Assembly: GCF_052156635.1 (NCBI RefSeq)
Contig: NZ_JBQKUO010000001.1
Span: forward strand, 1 to 64,000
Source of the DNA: Nitrospina sp052156635
GTDB taxonomy: Bacteria > Nitrospinota > Nitrospinia > Nitrospinales > Nitrospinaceae
DNA: 64,000 nucleotides
Reading direction: 5' to 3'
Each line of letters begins with the position of its first letter. Positions within the stretch are counted from its first letter, which is position 1. The notes under the pieces are model-generated. The model made no database searches and had not been told where the DNA came from. It worked only from the letters and a program-made list of their open reading frames with translations. The translations under genes were made by a program, and so were the position numbers. Shown one piece after another: positions 17,890-26,556 of this stretch.

Positions 17890-19446
17890 CTAGCCGATGC
17901 TGAGGGTGTTGATCTTTTTCCGCGCCATGGCGGAATCGAAAATGGTGCGGCTCACGAACACCGCGGTGAACATGCTGGCCGCGATGCCGATGCAGAGCGT
18001 GATGGCGAACCCCTTGATCGGGCCGGTTCCGAACTGGAACAGGACGATCGCCGCAATGAACGTGGTGACATTGGCGTCCACGATGGTGCTGAGTGCCTTG
18101 GCGAAGCCCGCGTCGATGGCGGCGCGGACGGGTTTGCCGATCCGGATTTCCTCGCGAATGCGTTCAAAGACCAGCACGTTGGCGTCGACCGCCATGCCGA
18201 CGGTCAGTATGATGCCCGCGATGCCCGGCAATGTGAGCGAAGCGCCGAAATACGCAAGCGCCCCCAGCAACAACACGAGGTTCAGGAACAGCGCGGTCAC
18301 CGCGATCACGCCCGACAGGCGGTAGTAGATCATCATGAAAATCAGCACCATCACAAATCCGGCGGCGATCGAGGTCACGCCCGCTTCTACCGAGTCGCGG
18401 CCGAGGGACGGGCCGATGGTGCGGTTTTCGAGAATGACCACCGGCGCCGGCAGCGCGCCTGCACGAAGCGCTATGGCCAGATCGCGCGCTTCGTTGGTGG
18501 TGAAGCGTCCCGTGATCTGGGCGCGGCCACCGGGAATCTCTTCACGGATCACCGGCGCGGAATAGACGTTGTTGTCGAGAACGATGGCAACGCGCTTGCC
18601 GAGGTGGTCTTTTGAAAGCTGGTAAAACTGCTGGCCGCCCAGGCTGTTGAAGGTGAGCGCGACGTACGGTTCGTTGAACTGGTTGTCGAAGCGGACTTCC
18701 GCGGCGGTGAGGGTGTCACCGGTCATGATGGGACGTTCTTTTATGAGGAAAGGCTCCTTGGTCACTTCGCCGGTTTCCTCGTTTTCGATGCGCTGGTACA
18801 GCACCTCACTCCCCATGGGGGCGCCTTCATTCAGAGCCTGCTGGGGACTCATCGACTCATCCACGGCCTTGAACTCCAGCCGCGCGGTTTTGCCGATCAG
18901 GTTGATGGCCCGCTCCGGTTCCTCGATGCCCGGCAGTTGCACCAGAATGCGCCGCTCGCCCTGAACCTGGATGGCGGGTTCCGAGACGCCGAACTGGTCC
19001 ACGCGGTTGCGGATGGTTTCCAGCGCCTGCTGAACCGCGTTTTCCTTGATGAATTTGATCTCTTCTTTTGTGACCTGGTAGATCAGTTCCAGCCCGTCCC
19101 GCTCCGTGCCCAGCAGTTTCATGTTGGGATAGCTCTTGACCGCTTCGGTCGTGGTGGGGGTGTCGATCGTATCGACCAGGATGATGTGGACGGTCATGTC
19201 CTCCTGCAGGGCGAACACACGTTCGAGCTCGATGTCCTCATCCTGCAGGGCGCGCTTGATGTCGTCGGCCCTTTGTTCCAGCGCGCTCTCCACCGCCTTT
19301 TCGGTCTGCACCTCCAGCACCAGGTGCATGCCTCCCTGCAGGTCGAGCCCGAGGTTGATCTTCTCATCCACCGGGTACGCCAGCCACACCGCGCCCAAAA
19401 GCACGGCAAAGATCAGCGGGATTTTCCATTTGAGATCGCGAAACAT
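17890..19446 (-). CDS. secD: Protein translocase subunit SecD
   Basis: 518 residues. The N-terminal membrane helix is followed by INLGLDLQGGMHLVLEV, the SecD signature. A large periplasmic region (about 30-330) contains QLPGIEEPERA. Five more membrane helices follow, with GMAVDANVLVFERIREE, the conserved cytoplasmic-loop motif. Start MFRDLKWKIPL gives a single N-in helix as expected. Partner of SecF downstream and YajC upstream. Confidence 0.97.
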   Translation of the reverse strand: MFRDLKWKIPLIFAVLLGAVWLAYPVDEKINLGLDLQGGMHLVLEVQTEKAVESALEQRADDIKRALQDEDIELERVFALQEDMTVHIILVDTIDTPTTTEAVKSYPNMKLLGTERDGLELIYQVTKEEIKFIKENAVQQALETIRNRVDQFGVSEPAIQVQGERRILVQLPGIEEPERAINLIGKTARLEFKAVDESMSPQQALNEGAPMGSEVLYQRIENEETGEVTKEPFLIKERPIMTGDTLTAAEVRFDNQFNEPYVALTFNSLGGQQFYQLSKDHLGKRVAIVLDNNVYSAPVIREEIPGGRAQITGRFTTNEARDLAIALRAGALPAPVVILENRTIGPSLGRDSVEAGVTSIAAGFVMVLIFMMIYYRLSGVIAVTALFLNLVLLLGALAYFGASLTLPGIAGIILTVGMAVDANVLVFERIREEIRIGKPVRAAIDAGFAKALSTIVDANVTTFIAAIVLFQFGTGPIKGFAITLCIGIAASMFTAVFVSRTIFDSAMARKKINTLSIG

Positions 19447-19463
19447 ATCAGGCCGTCAGAAAC

Positions 19464-19859
19464 TCACTCTTTGTCTTTGTCTTTTTCGTCTTTGTCTTTA
19501 TCTTTGTCTTTTTTGCCTTCGGGGCGGGATTCGCCGGTGCCCTTGACGCGGCCGATGGCGGAACGCTCGATCTTGATGCGCACGTTGTCCGCGACCTGGA
19601 GTGTCACCACGTCATCCTTGATCTTCTTGATGGTGCCGTGAATGCCGCTCAGGGTGATGATGTTCTCGCCTTCCTTCAGCTCGTTGAGCATCTGGCGGGC
19701 TTTGGCCTGCTTTTTCTGTTCCGGGCGGATGAGCACGAAATAGAAAATGAGGAACATGATGATGAGCGGCGGCAGAAACGAAAGCGCGCCGCCGGGGGGC
19801 TCGGGTTGCTGCCCCTCCGCCTGAGCAACGAGAATGTGGATCCAACCTAAATCAGGCAT
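19464..19859 (-). CDS. yajC: Preprotein translocase subunit YajC
   Basis: 131 residues: one membrane helix (FLPPLIIMFLIFYFVLIRP) followed by the conserved EQKKQAKARQMLNELKEG and a small beta domain (GIHGTIKKI). The C-terminus is an unusual Lys/Asp repeat (KDKDKDKDEKDKDKE), absent from most YajC proteins. First gene of the sec operon; a candidate promoter lies about 160 bases upstream. Confidence 0.95.
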   Translation of the reverse strand: MPDLGWIHILVAQAEGQQPEPPGGALSFLPPLIIMFLIFYFVLIRPEQKKQAKARQMLNELKEGENIITLSGIHGTIKKIKDDVVTLQVADNVRIKIERSAIGRVKGTGESRPEGKKDKDKDKDEKDKDKE

Positions 19860-20016
19860 GGTGCCGGACCTTCCTTATAGATATGAAAGTGGTGGACAGG
19901 ATTCAGAGAACCTGGAAGTGGACGCCCGGGATACGTCCCTTGTATAACGTCCCTGCCTTTTATACGAAAAAACAAATATTTGAACCGGTGGGACCCAATC
20001 GGTGCCAGAAGTGTTG

Positions 20017-20045
20017 CTTCTATCAAATCCATAAAAATTTGTCAA
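20017..20045 (-). promoter_or_regulatory. Candidate promoter of the yajC-secD-secF operon
   Basis: Minus strand TTGACA (complement of 20040-20045), a 17-base spacer and TAGAAG (complement of 20017-20022). The resulting leader would be about 150 bases. Closer A/T-rich -10-like sites exist but have no matching -35. Confidence 0.45.
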
Positions 20046-20120
20046 ACTTTTCACAGGAAAGCCAACGGACCGACCAAAGCGTTAAAACGGGCCCCGTCGG
20101 TTTGCAGAAGCTCCGGCAAA

Positions 20121-20690
20121 TTAATAAAAAGGCATCCCCTTTTCCTTCTCCCCGGTCAGTTCCACGTACAGCGCGTGGAACTCCGGGGTGGTCAGCTTGG
20201 GATCGCGCAACTGCTCCAGTTGTTCGGGGGTGATCTTGGTCTCGGATTTGGCGTCCCAGGCGGAAGTGGCCACGGCCACGTAATGCGGCGGATTCAGGCG
20301 CTGGAAGATGAGGCCGTCGATGTTGTCATTGTACTTCAGGGCGAACTCGATGGCCCAGCGGGCGTCTTCCGCGCTGAGACCGCCACCGATGGCGATGTTG
20401 GTCGGCGGATGCCCGCCGCGCGGCCGCCAGAACTGGATGGTGTGGCCCAGCACCTTGATGTGTTTGTCCTTGAGCACCTGCCACAACTGCTTTTTGTTCT
20501 TCTTGTGCTTGAACTCCAGCCAGATCTCCATGGTGCAGATGGTGGTTTTTTCGATGGGACAGTTCTTGGGCGCCCCGCCTTTATAAAACTTGCTGCCGGT
20601 TTTGAAATCGTCCCCCGCCCACGCCGGGCCAGCCAGGGCCGACAGGATCAATCCACAGGTAATCCAACACCACGTCCAACGCATCTTCAT
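20121..20690 (-). CDS. Secreted protein of unknown function
   Basis: 189 residues from MKMRWTWCWITCG with AAGGA upstream. A signal peptide ends near GPAWAGDD, so the protein is probably periplasmic. The mature part has a Cys pair (KNCPIEKTTICTME), a Trp/His-rich middle and a C-terminal helical region with ITPEQLEQLRDP. I do not recognise the family. It faces away from the motility gene at 20902 and has no obvious operon partner. Confidence 0.8.
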   Translation of the reverse strand: MKMRWTWCWITCGLILSALAGPAWAGDDFKTGSKFYKGGAPKNCPIEKTTICTMEIWLEFKHKKNKKQLWQVLKDKHIKVLGHTIQFWRPRGGHPPTNIAIGGGLSAEDARWAIEFALKYNDNIDGLIFQRLNPPHYVAVATSAWDAKSETKITPEQLEQLRDPKLTTPEFHALYVELTGEKEKGMPFY

Positions 20691-20830
20691 AATGCTCGTT
20701 CCTTCAAAATCCAGTCTGTAAATAATTTTATGAAAAGGAATTGTATCCCAAGGCCCGGCCCCGTCCAAGGTCCGGATGCTGCCCCCGGCCAAAAAACATG
20801 GCTTTTTTTATATTTCCGACAAAAAAACCC

Positions 20831-20857
20831 TCAAGTTTTCTCACAACCTGCCGTAAA
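20831..20857 (+). promoter_or_regulatory. Sigma-28 (FliA-type) flagellar promoter
   Basis: TCAAGTTT (20831-20838), exactly 11 bases, then GCCGTAAA (20850-20857), against the enteric FliA consensus TAAAGTTT-N11-GCCGATAA. It lies 45 bases before a YjfB-like motility gene, the expected kind of target. Confidence 0.7.
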
Positions 20858-20901
20858 GCAGAGATAAGGGAAGATTTTATCCACATCCAAGGACTCGCAT
20901 T

Positions 20902-21093
20902 ATGGTTGATTCCATAAGCACCTCAACTGCCGCCAGTGACGCGCCACAAGCGGTACAGACTTCCACAGAGGCATTGAAACTGGCCCTCAAAGCCTCGGAA
21001 GCACAAACGCAATCCCTGCTCAACCTGCTGAACCTCACGGTCAGCGGTTCCCAGGGGTCTTCAACGGGAAGCCTGATCGACCTCATCGTCTGA
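20902..21093 (+). CDS. YjfB-like putative motility protein
   Basis: 63 residues. The central EALKLALKASEAQTQSLLNLL resembles the helix of the short YjfB-family proteins, which are annotated as putative motility proteins in flagellated bacteria. The N-terminus is Ser/Thr/Ala-rich and the C-terminus ends SLIDLIV. Support comes from the flagellar-type promoter 45 bases upstream. The ribosome site (CAAGGA) is acceptable. The exact role is unknown. Confidence 0.7.
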   Translation: MVDSISTSTAASDAPQAVQTSTEALKLALKASEAQTQSLLNLLNLTVSGSQGSSTGSLIDLIV

Positions 21094-21108
21094 ATTCCGT
21101 CCCAATCT

Positions 21109-21645
21109 TCACCGTCCGCCGAACCACGTCAGCACCGACTCCTGCTGTTCCTCACTCAAAACCTCGTGCCGTGCCTTTCGGATGGCAGGCAGTAATTGCC
21201 GTCCGGTGACCACCTCTCCGTCCGGAATCCCTTCCAGTTTCGCATTCGGGAACACCACCAGCGACGCGATGGGCAGATCGCCCAGCTTGTTTTCAATGTG
21301 GTTGATGGCCTGCCGGTTGCGCCACAGCGGGTTGTAAATGAGCCCGCCGCCCATGCCGCGAACTTCCCATTCGCGCTGACCCGCCTGCACACGCACACGG
21401 CCGGAATCGTTACGCTCATTGATGACAAACAGGCCGTACGGCGATACCACCAGGTAATCGATTTGAATGATGCCGTCCGGGGTGGGCACGGTGGCATTCT
21501 CGATGATTTTATATTCGTTGCCGAGTTGCCTCAGGACCGATACCACATTGGGGCCGGGCACAAGGGTCCCCTTGCCTTTTTTAAGAAAAAACCAGATTCC
21601 GCCTCCCACCAGCAATAAAACGAGAAGCGTTGAGATGGGTTCCAT
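21109..21645 (-). CDS. Membrane-anchored NERD-domain protein
   Basis: 178 residues. An N-terminal membrane helix (ISTLLVLLLVGGGIWFF) is followed by a NERD domain: IIENATVPTPDGIIQIDYLVVSPYGLFVI, with the D-x-hydrophobic strand and downstream Gln/Arg-rich helix of nuclease-related proteins. NERD proteins are predicted nucleases or nucleic-acid processors; activity is unproven. It lies 12 bases downstream of a small gene on the same strand. Confidence 0.85.
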   Translation of the reverse strand: MEPISTLLVLLLVGGGIWFFLKKGKGTLVPGPNVVSVLRQLGNEYKIIENATVPTPDGIIQIDYLVVSPYGLFVINERNDSGRVRVQAGQREWEVRGMGGGLIYNPLWRNRQAINHIENKLGDLPIASLVVFPNAKLEGIPDGEVVTGRQLLPAIRKARHEVLSEEQQESVLTWFGGR

Positions 21646-21657
21646 GCGTTTCCGGGT

Positions 21658-21963
21658 TTATTGATTGATGTCGCGCATGAGGCGGGCGAGTTCGTCCAAC
21701 TGCGCTTCCACTTTCGGCGGCGTGGCAGGATGAAACACGTTCGCCCCCGCCGGTTCGGGAAACAGGGCAGCCAGCTTTGGGTTCGCGTCCAGTCGGCTCC
21801 AGCGCGTGCCGTCGAGGGAAAACTCGTCGTCGCGGCGCAGTTTGCCCTGGCGGATGGCCACCGCCAGCGCCCGCGTCGGCACGTTGCGCCACTGCCTGCG
21901 ACCGCGGCGTACGGTGACACGCTTTACAGGGTGATTGGATGCGGATGATTCGGTGTCGGTCAT
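21658..21963 (-). CDS. Small basic protein, possibly GYF_2/DUF4339-like
   Basis: 101 residues with a basic N-terminal half (KRVTVRRGRRQWRNVPTR) and the segment AIRQGKLRRDDEFSLDGTRWSRL, which resembles the short domain that recognises a residue pattern around W and D in GYF_2-like proteins. No signal peptide. It sits between the flavoprotein gene and the NERD gene, 12 bases from the latter, so co-expression with NERD is likely. The function is not known. Confidence 0.6.
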   Translation of the reverse strand: MTDTESSASNHPVKRVTVRRGRRQWRNVPTRALAVAIRQGKLRRDDEFSLDGTRWSRLDANPKLAALFPEPAGANVFHPATPPKVEAQLDELARLMRDINQ

Positions 21964-22038
21964 GACGGGATCCGTTTCGGCTGGGCGGCGGGTGCGCCGC
22001 GGGGTTGAGGAATGCCAGCTAACTGGGTTGTCTTTTGA

Positions 22039-23718
22039 TCACCGGCCCGCAAACGGGTCCGGGGGTTCCGAAAGGTTGAACGCGCCGCCTTGCGCCTTCG
22101 GTTCCGCCACCGCTTCGGGTGCGGGTGCGGCTTCGAACTTCAGGTTGGAAGCCAACGGATACAATTGCGGCGCCGTTCGGCCGTTCGCCTCGGGCAGATT
22201 CTGGAGCGCTTCGCGAAACCGGTTGAGCGCGGAGAGCGTCACACTGCTCCGTTCCGGCAGGCTGCTCTGCACGGATTCGGCGGCGCGCCTTCCGAACACA
22301 ATGATATCAAGAAGCGAGTTGCCCATCAACCGGTTGGTGCCGTGCAGGCCGCCGGTCACCTCCCCCGCCGCCCACAGGCCGGGACGCTCGGTCCTGCATT
22401 GAGTGTCCACCTTGACGCCCCCGTTCTGGTAATGCAGCGTCGGGTAGATGAGCACCGGCTGGCGAACGGGGTCGATGCCGTACCGTTTGAACCGGTGAAT
22501 GAGGCCGGGAAACTGCTTCGCCAGCGTGCCCTCGCCTTTCAACAGATCGATCATCGGAGTGTCCAGCCACACTCCCTGGCGCCCGTGCGGCGTGGTTACG
22601 GCCCGGCCTTCCGCCGCTTCTTTTATGATCGCCGCCGCCACCACGTCGCGGTAGGTGAGTTCGTTCACGAACCGCTCTCCGTTGGCGTTCAATATCTGCG
22701 CGCCGCTGGCGCGGATGGATTCGGTTACCAGTTGCCCCGCCAGCGCTTCCGGGTACGCCGCACCGGACGGATGGTACTGGTAACTTTCCAGGTGCACCAG
22801 CGAACAGCCCTGCCTGTAGGCGAGGATGAGTCCGTCGCCCGTCGCGCCCATGTGGTTGCTGGTGGGAAAATTCTGGAAACGCAACTGACCGCTGCCGCCG
22901 GTGGCGAGGATCACCGCCCTGGCCGACACGGTGGTGAGCTTTCCCGTCTCCGTGTTCCACAACACCGCACCGGTCACCTGGCCGTGGCCGTCGTCAACCA
23001 GTTCCACCGCCGCTTCGTTCTCGAGAAATTTCGTACCGCCGCCCATCACCGCGTCGCGCAGGACGCGCATGATCTCGAGCCCGGTGTAGTCGCGGCACGC
23101 CATCACCCTCGGCACGGAGGTGCCGCCGCCCGCCTTCAGGCGGAACAGGCCGTTGTCTCCGGGATCGAACAGCACGCCGAGCTGTACCAGCCACTGGATG
23201 CTGGGGGGACCGGATTCGCACAGAATTTTGAGAAGGTCAGGGTCGTTCTTGCCGTGACCGCCGACATACGCGTCGGCAAAATGGCGTTGGGGGGAGTCGT
23301 CGGGACCGAGCGCCGCCTGGATGCCGCCCTCGGCCATGACCGTGTTGGAATCACCCAGCCGGAGTTTCGTTGCGAGGTGCACGGTGAGCCCGGAGTTTTC
23401 AAGTCCCAGTGCCGCCGCCACACCCGCACCGCCGCCACCGATGATCAGCACATCGGTCTCGATGTCCACCTTCGGTGCAAAATCCGCGGGCAGGGGGCTG
23501 TCCGATTCCAACAATGCCGCGAGCTCCAAAGGAAACTCACCGCTGTTGGCATTGGGCCCCACCTTGACCCGCCGTTCGGCGCCAACGTAATCCGGGTGAT
23601 GGGCGCGGATCAATGCATTCGCATTGTCCTCGCTCAAATCCGGAAGGTTTTCGTCCTTGCGCGCGGCGCGGGTTCGGTTGACGTGTTCGATCGATTCCGC
23701 CGCCCAGTCGAAGGTCAT
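22039..23718 (-). CDS. Fumarate reductase/aspartate oxidase-type flavoprotein
   Basis: 559 residues from MTFDWAAESIEHV. The FAD-binding Rossmann motif is at DVLIIGGGGAGVAAALGLE; SNTVMAEGGIQAAL is the FAD contact typical of SdhA/FrdA/NadB. Substrate-domain elements include HLESYQYHPSG and TNRLMGNSLLDIIVFGRRAA. It overlaps the upstream Fe-S gene by ATGA, so the two are translationally coupled. The pair looks like a soluble fumarate reductase or a related dehydrogenase, plausible for a reductive TCA cycle in a nitrite oxidiser. No membrane-anchor subunits are adjacent, so the electron partner is unknown. Confidence 0.88.
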   Translation of the reverse strand: MTFDWAAESIEHVNRTRAARKDENLPDLSEDNANALIRAHHPDYVGAERRVKVGPNANSGEFPLELAALLESDSPLPADFAPKVDIETDVLIIGGGGAGVAAALGLENSGLTVHLATKLRLGDSNTVMAEGGIQAALGPDDSPQRHFADAYVGGHGKNDPDLLKILCESGPPSIQWLVQLGVLFDPGDNGLFRLKAGGGTSVPRVMACRDYTGLEIMRVLRDAVMGGGTKFLENEAAVELVDDGHGQVTGAVLWNTETGKLTTVSARAVILATGGSGQLRFQNFPTSNHMGATGDGLILAYRQGCSLVHLESYQYHPSGAAYPEALAGQLVTESIRASGAQILNANGERFVNELTYRDVVAAAIIKEAAEGRAVTTPHGRQGVWLDTPMIDLLKGEGTLAKQFPGLIHRFKRYGIDPVRQPVLIYPTLHYQNGGVKVDTQCRTERPGLWAAGEVTGGLHGTNRLMGNSLLDIIVFGRRAAESVQSSLPERSSVTLSALNRFREALQNLPEANGRTAPQLYPLASNLKFEAAPAPEAVAEPKAQGGAFNLSEPPDPFAGR

Positions 23719-24428
23719 GCCGGCCTCCCGTTCCTGCGAATTTCTTTGGCGCGTTCCAACCGTTCCCCGGGATCGGCGTTCATCAGGTAATCCCACTCCG
23801 CCTGTCCGTCGTCCTGTTGCAGTGACGCGATTTTTTCTTCCAGCGCCGATGGGTCGCCGCTCATGCCGAGGGAGCGCCGCACCCAGATTCCCATGTTGTG
23901 TGGTTTCACCTTGTCCTCACACACCGCACGGCACAGGCCGCAGTGGATGCAGGTTGTGAAGTCTTCCGCCACCTGGTCGAACTCGCCTTTCTGCATACGC
24001 AGGACCGATTCCATCACCGGGATCGACATCGGACACGCCACGGTGCAACTGCCGCACTTGGTGCAGCGGTCGAGGGTTGGGTACGCGGCGCGCAGGTCGT
24101 CAGCCGTCGCGCCGGCTTTCGGTTCCACCGGCGGGATGGCATCCACCGCGAAGGGGAACACCTGCATGCCGTCCTGAACCGGACACATGCAGGCCAGTTC
24201 CGTACGGCTGGGTTGACCGTCGGGCAGGCGCACCGTCACCGTGCAGGCGCCGCAGACGCCGCCGACACATCCCGTACGCACAAGTTTTCCCTGGCCCGCA
24301 TTCCACAGGGCGTGCACGATGGTCGCCCCGGCCCGCGCCTGGATCGGATCGCGTCCGTTCCACAGGATCTCGACGGTTTTGGTTTTCGGGGCCTCGGGTC
24401 CGGCTTTATCCTGAGTGCGATCGTCCAT
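23715..24428 (-). CDS. Fumarate reductase-type iron-sulfur subunit
   Basis: 237 residues from MDDRTQDKAG; a GTG 12 bases earlier is an alternative. The N-terminal domain is a [2Fe-2S] ferredoxin with C-x4-C-x2-C (CVGGVCGAC) and a later Cys. The C-terminal domain has two full C-x2-C-x2-C-x3-C motifs (CTKCGSCTVACP and CIHCGLCRAVCE). Ordinary SdhB/FrdB proteins have a [3Fe-4S] site in place of one of these, so this protein is closer to HdrC/GlpC-like Fe-S subunits. It is the first gene of the pair and shares an ATGA overlap with the flavoprotein. Confidence 0.87.
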   Translation of the reverse strand: MDDRTQDKAGPEAPKTKTVEILWNGRDPIQARAGATIVHALWNAGQGKLVRTGCVGGVCGACTVTVRLPDGQPSRTELACMCPVQDGMQVFPFAVDAIPPVEPKAGATADDLRAAYPTLDRCTKCGSCTVACPMSIPVMESVLRMQKGEFDQVAEDFTTCIHCGLCRAVCEDKVKPHNMGIWVRRSLGMSGDPSALEEKIASLQQDDGQAEWDYLMNADPGERLERAKEIRRNGRPA

Positions 24429-24561
24429 ATCAGAACTCACAAACGTTTTAGTTACACCATGTTATACCCAATCTTCCGGTGTGCGCAACCGCGCCACGGT
24501 AACGGCATTCGCGTTCCATTGCAATGCGAAACCTCCAGCCATTTTCCGACTCGACCTTTAT

Positions 24562-24590
24562 TTGCCGAGTTTTTGAATTTGTGCTATTTT
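24562..24590 (+). promoter_or_regulatory. Candidate promoter of the yebC-ruvCAB operon
   Basis: TTGCCG (24562-24567), a 17-base spacer and TATTTT (24585-24590), 38 bases before the yebC start codon. Confidence 0.5.
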
Positions 24591-24627
24591 AGCCGGGAAG
24601 AGTCAATTCATTCAGGAAGTTAAGCAC

Positions 24628-25383
24628 ATGTCCGGTCATTCCAAGTGGTCCACCATCAAGCACAAGAAGGGTGCCGCCGATGCCAAGCGCGGCAAAATCT
24701 TCACCAAACTGATTAAAGAAATCACCGTCGCCGCGCGTCTCGGCGGGGGCGATCCCAACGCCAACCCGCGCCTGCGCACCGCCATCGCCGCGGCCAAAGA
24801 GCAGAACATGCCGCAGGACAACATCAACCGCGCCATCAAGAAAGGCACGGGCGAGCTGGAAGGCACGAGTTACGAAGAAATCACTTATGAGGGATACGGT
24901 CCCGGCGGCGTCGCCATCCTCATCGAGGTCATGACCGACAACAAAAACCGCACCGTCGGGGAAATCCGCGCCATGCTTGGAAAAAACGGCGGCAACATGG
25001 GCGAGAACGGATGCGTCAACTGGATCTTCGAGAAAAAGGGATTGATCCTCGTCAAAAGCGACGCGATGGATGAAGACACGATGATGGAACTGGCGCTGGA
25101 AGCCGGGGCGGACGACATGCAGAACACCGGCGAGCAGTATGAGATCACCACCTCCATGGAAAACTTCGAGACCGTGCACCAGGCGCTGAAAGACAAAAAC
25201 GTTCCGACCGAATTCGCGGAGATCACCGCCATCCCGCAGAACACCGTGCCGGTGGACGAACAGAACGGACGCGCGGTCCTGAAACTCATGGACCTGCTAG
25301 ACGACCACGATGACGTGCAGAAAGCCTATTCCAATTTCGACATCCCGGAAGAGGTGATGGCCGCCATCGACGAAAGCGCTTGA
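24628..25383 (+). CDS. yebC: YebC/PmpR-family protein (TACO1 homologue)
   Basis: 251 residues with the family hallmark MSGHSKWSTIKHKKGAADAK and later PQDNINRAIKKG. Family members act in bacteria as transcription regulators and, in recent work, as factors that relieve ribosome stalling. Which applies here is not visible. It precedes ruvC by 58 bases, a widespread arrangement. Confidence 0.96.
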   Translation: MSGHSKWSTIKHKKGAADAKRGKIFTKLIKEITVAARLGGGDPNANPRLRTAIAAAKEQNMPQDNINRAIKKGTGELEGTSYEEITYEGYGPGGVAILIEVMTDNKNRTVGEIRAMLGKNGGNMGENGCVNWIFEKKGLILVKSDAMDEDTMMELALEAGADDMQNTGEQYEITTSMENFETVHQALKDKNVPTEFAEITAIPQNTVPVDEQNGRAVLKLMDLLDDHDDVQKAYSNFDIPEEVMAAIDESA

Positions 25384-25441
25384 CCGCCCGGACCTCTCCT
25401 CCCGGCGCGGAACGGAAACTCAACCTACGGGGAAACCACTC

Positions 25442-25951
25442 ATGCGTGTTCTCGGCATCGACCCCGGCAGCAACTGCACCGGATACGGCATCGTCGAGTC
25501 AGACCGCAACACCCTGAAAAGCATCCACTGGGGAAGCATCAAGTCGAAAAGCCGCACCCCCTTTCCCGAACGGTTGAAAGCCATATACGACGACCTCACG
25601 CGCGTCATCGACGAGTACAAGCCGGAGGTCGTCGCCATCGAAGACCTGTTTTTTGCGGTCAACGCCCAGTCCACCATCAAACTCGGACAGACGCGCGGCG
25701 TGGCCCTGCTTGCGGCGGTCAACGCCAGCCTGACGGTCGCCGAATACACGCCGCTCGAAGTGAAGCTGTCCATCGTCGGTTACGGTCGCGCCGACAAAAA
25801 CCAGGTGCGGGACATGGTCACCACCCTGCTCCGCTTGAAAAGCAAACCCGAGCCGTTGGACGCCTCGGACGCACTGGCGGTGGCCATCTGCCACCTGCAC
25901 AACCACGGAACCTCCAACCGGTTGAAAGAAGCCCTGTCCTCCAGGAGATGA
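25442..25951 (+). CDS. ruvC: Holliday junction resolvase RuvC
   Basis: 169 residues. RNase H-like fold with the first catalytic Asp in MRVLGIDPGS (Asp7), the Glu in VVAIEDLFF, and the late pair in LDASDALAVAICH. RuvC cuts Holliday junctions as part of the RuvABC resolvasome. Four bases before ruvA. Confidence 0.97.
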   Translation: MRVLGIDPGSNCTGYGIVESDRNTLKSIHWGSIKSKSRTPFPERLKAIYDDLTRVIDEYKPEVVAIEDLFFAVNAQSTIKLGQTRGVALLAAVNASLTVAEYTPLEVKLSIVGYGRADKNQVRDMVTTLLRLKSKPEPLDASDALAVAICHLHNHGTSNRLKEALSSRR

Positions 25952-25955
25952 AACC

Positions 25956-26552
25956 ATGATCGCGCATTTGAACGGCACCCTCGCCCGCAAGACGCCCGTT
26001 TCCGTGATCGTCGACGTGCACGGAGTCGGCTACGAAGCCTTCGTTTCGCTCAACAATTACTACGAAATGCCGGAGACGGGACAGCCCGTCACCCTGCTCA
26101 TCCACAGCTACCACAAGGAAGACACGTTCAAGCTTTACGGCTTCCTTCGCGAGGAGGAGAAACAGATTTTTGAAACGCTCATCGGCATCAACAAGGTGGG
26201 ACCGAAGCTGGCGCTCGCCATCCTTTCCGGCATGCCGGTGGACGAGCTGCTGGACGCCATCGCCAAAAACGACGTGGCCCGCATCAGCACCGTGCCGGGG
26301 GTGGGACGCAAAACCGCCGAGCGGCTGGTGCTGGAATTGAAAGACAAGCTGGCAAAGATGGACAAGGTGTCAGGCGAATCGCCGGCCACGGGCACGACGC
26401 ACCGTCTGCTGGAAGACGCGCTCTCGGCGCTCATCAACCTCGGTTACAAAAAAAGCGACGCGGAAAAAGCGTTGAAACAGGTCTGGGAGGAACAGGCGGA
26501 CACCCCGGCGCTCGAAACCCTCATCAAGGAAAGCCTCAACCGCCTGGCCTGA
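25956..26552 (+). CDS. ruvA: Holliday junction branch migration protein RuvA
   Basis: 198 residues: N-terminal OB fold (MIAHLNGTLARKTP), two helix-hairpin-helix motifs (INKVGPKLALAILSGM and VPGVGRKTAERLVLEL), a flexible linker and the C-terminal RuvB-binding domain. It recognises the four-way junction as a tetramer. Flanked by ruvC and ruvB with only 4-base gaps. Confidence 0.97.
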   Translation: MIAHLNGTLARKTPVSVIVDVHGVGYEAFVSLNNYYEMPETGQPVTLLIHSYHKEDTFKLYGFLREEEKQIFETLIGINKVGPKLALAILSGMPVDELLDAIAKNDVARISTVPGVGRKTAERLVLELKDKLAKMDKVSGESPATGTTHRLLEDALSALINLGYKKSDAEKALKQVWEEQADTPALETLIKESLNRLA

Positions 26553-26556
26553 CCTC

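Noticed and set aside
16819..18615. 598-codon plus-strand open frame
   Set aside because: Antisense to secF and secD, which have unmistakable SecDF signatures.
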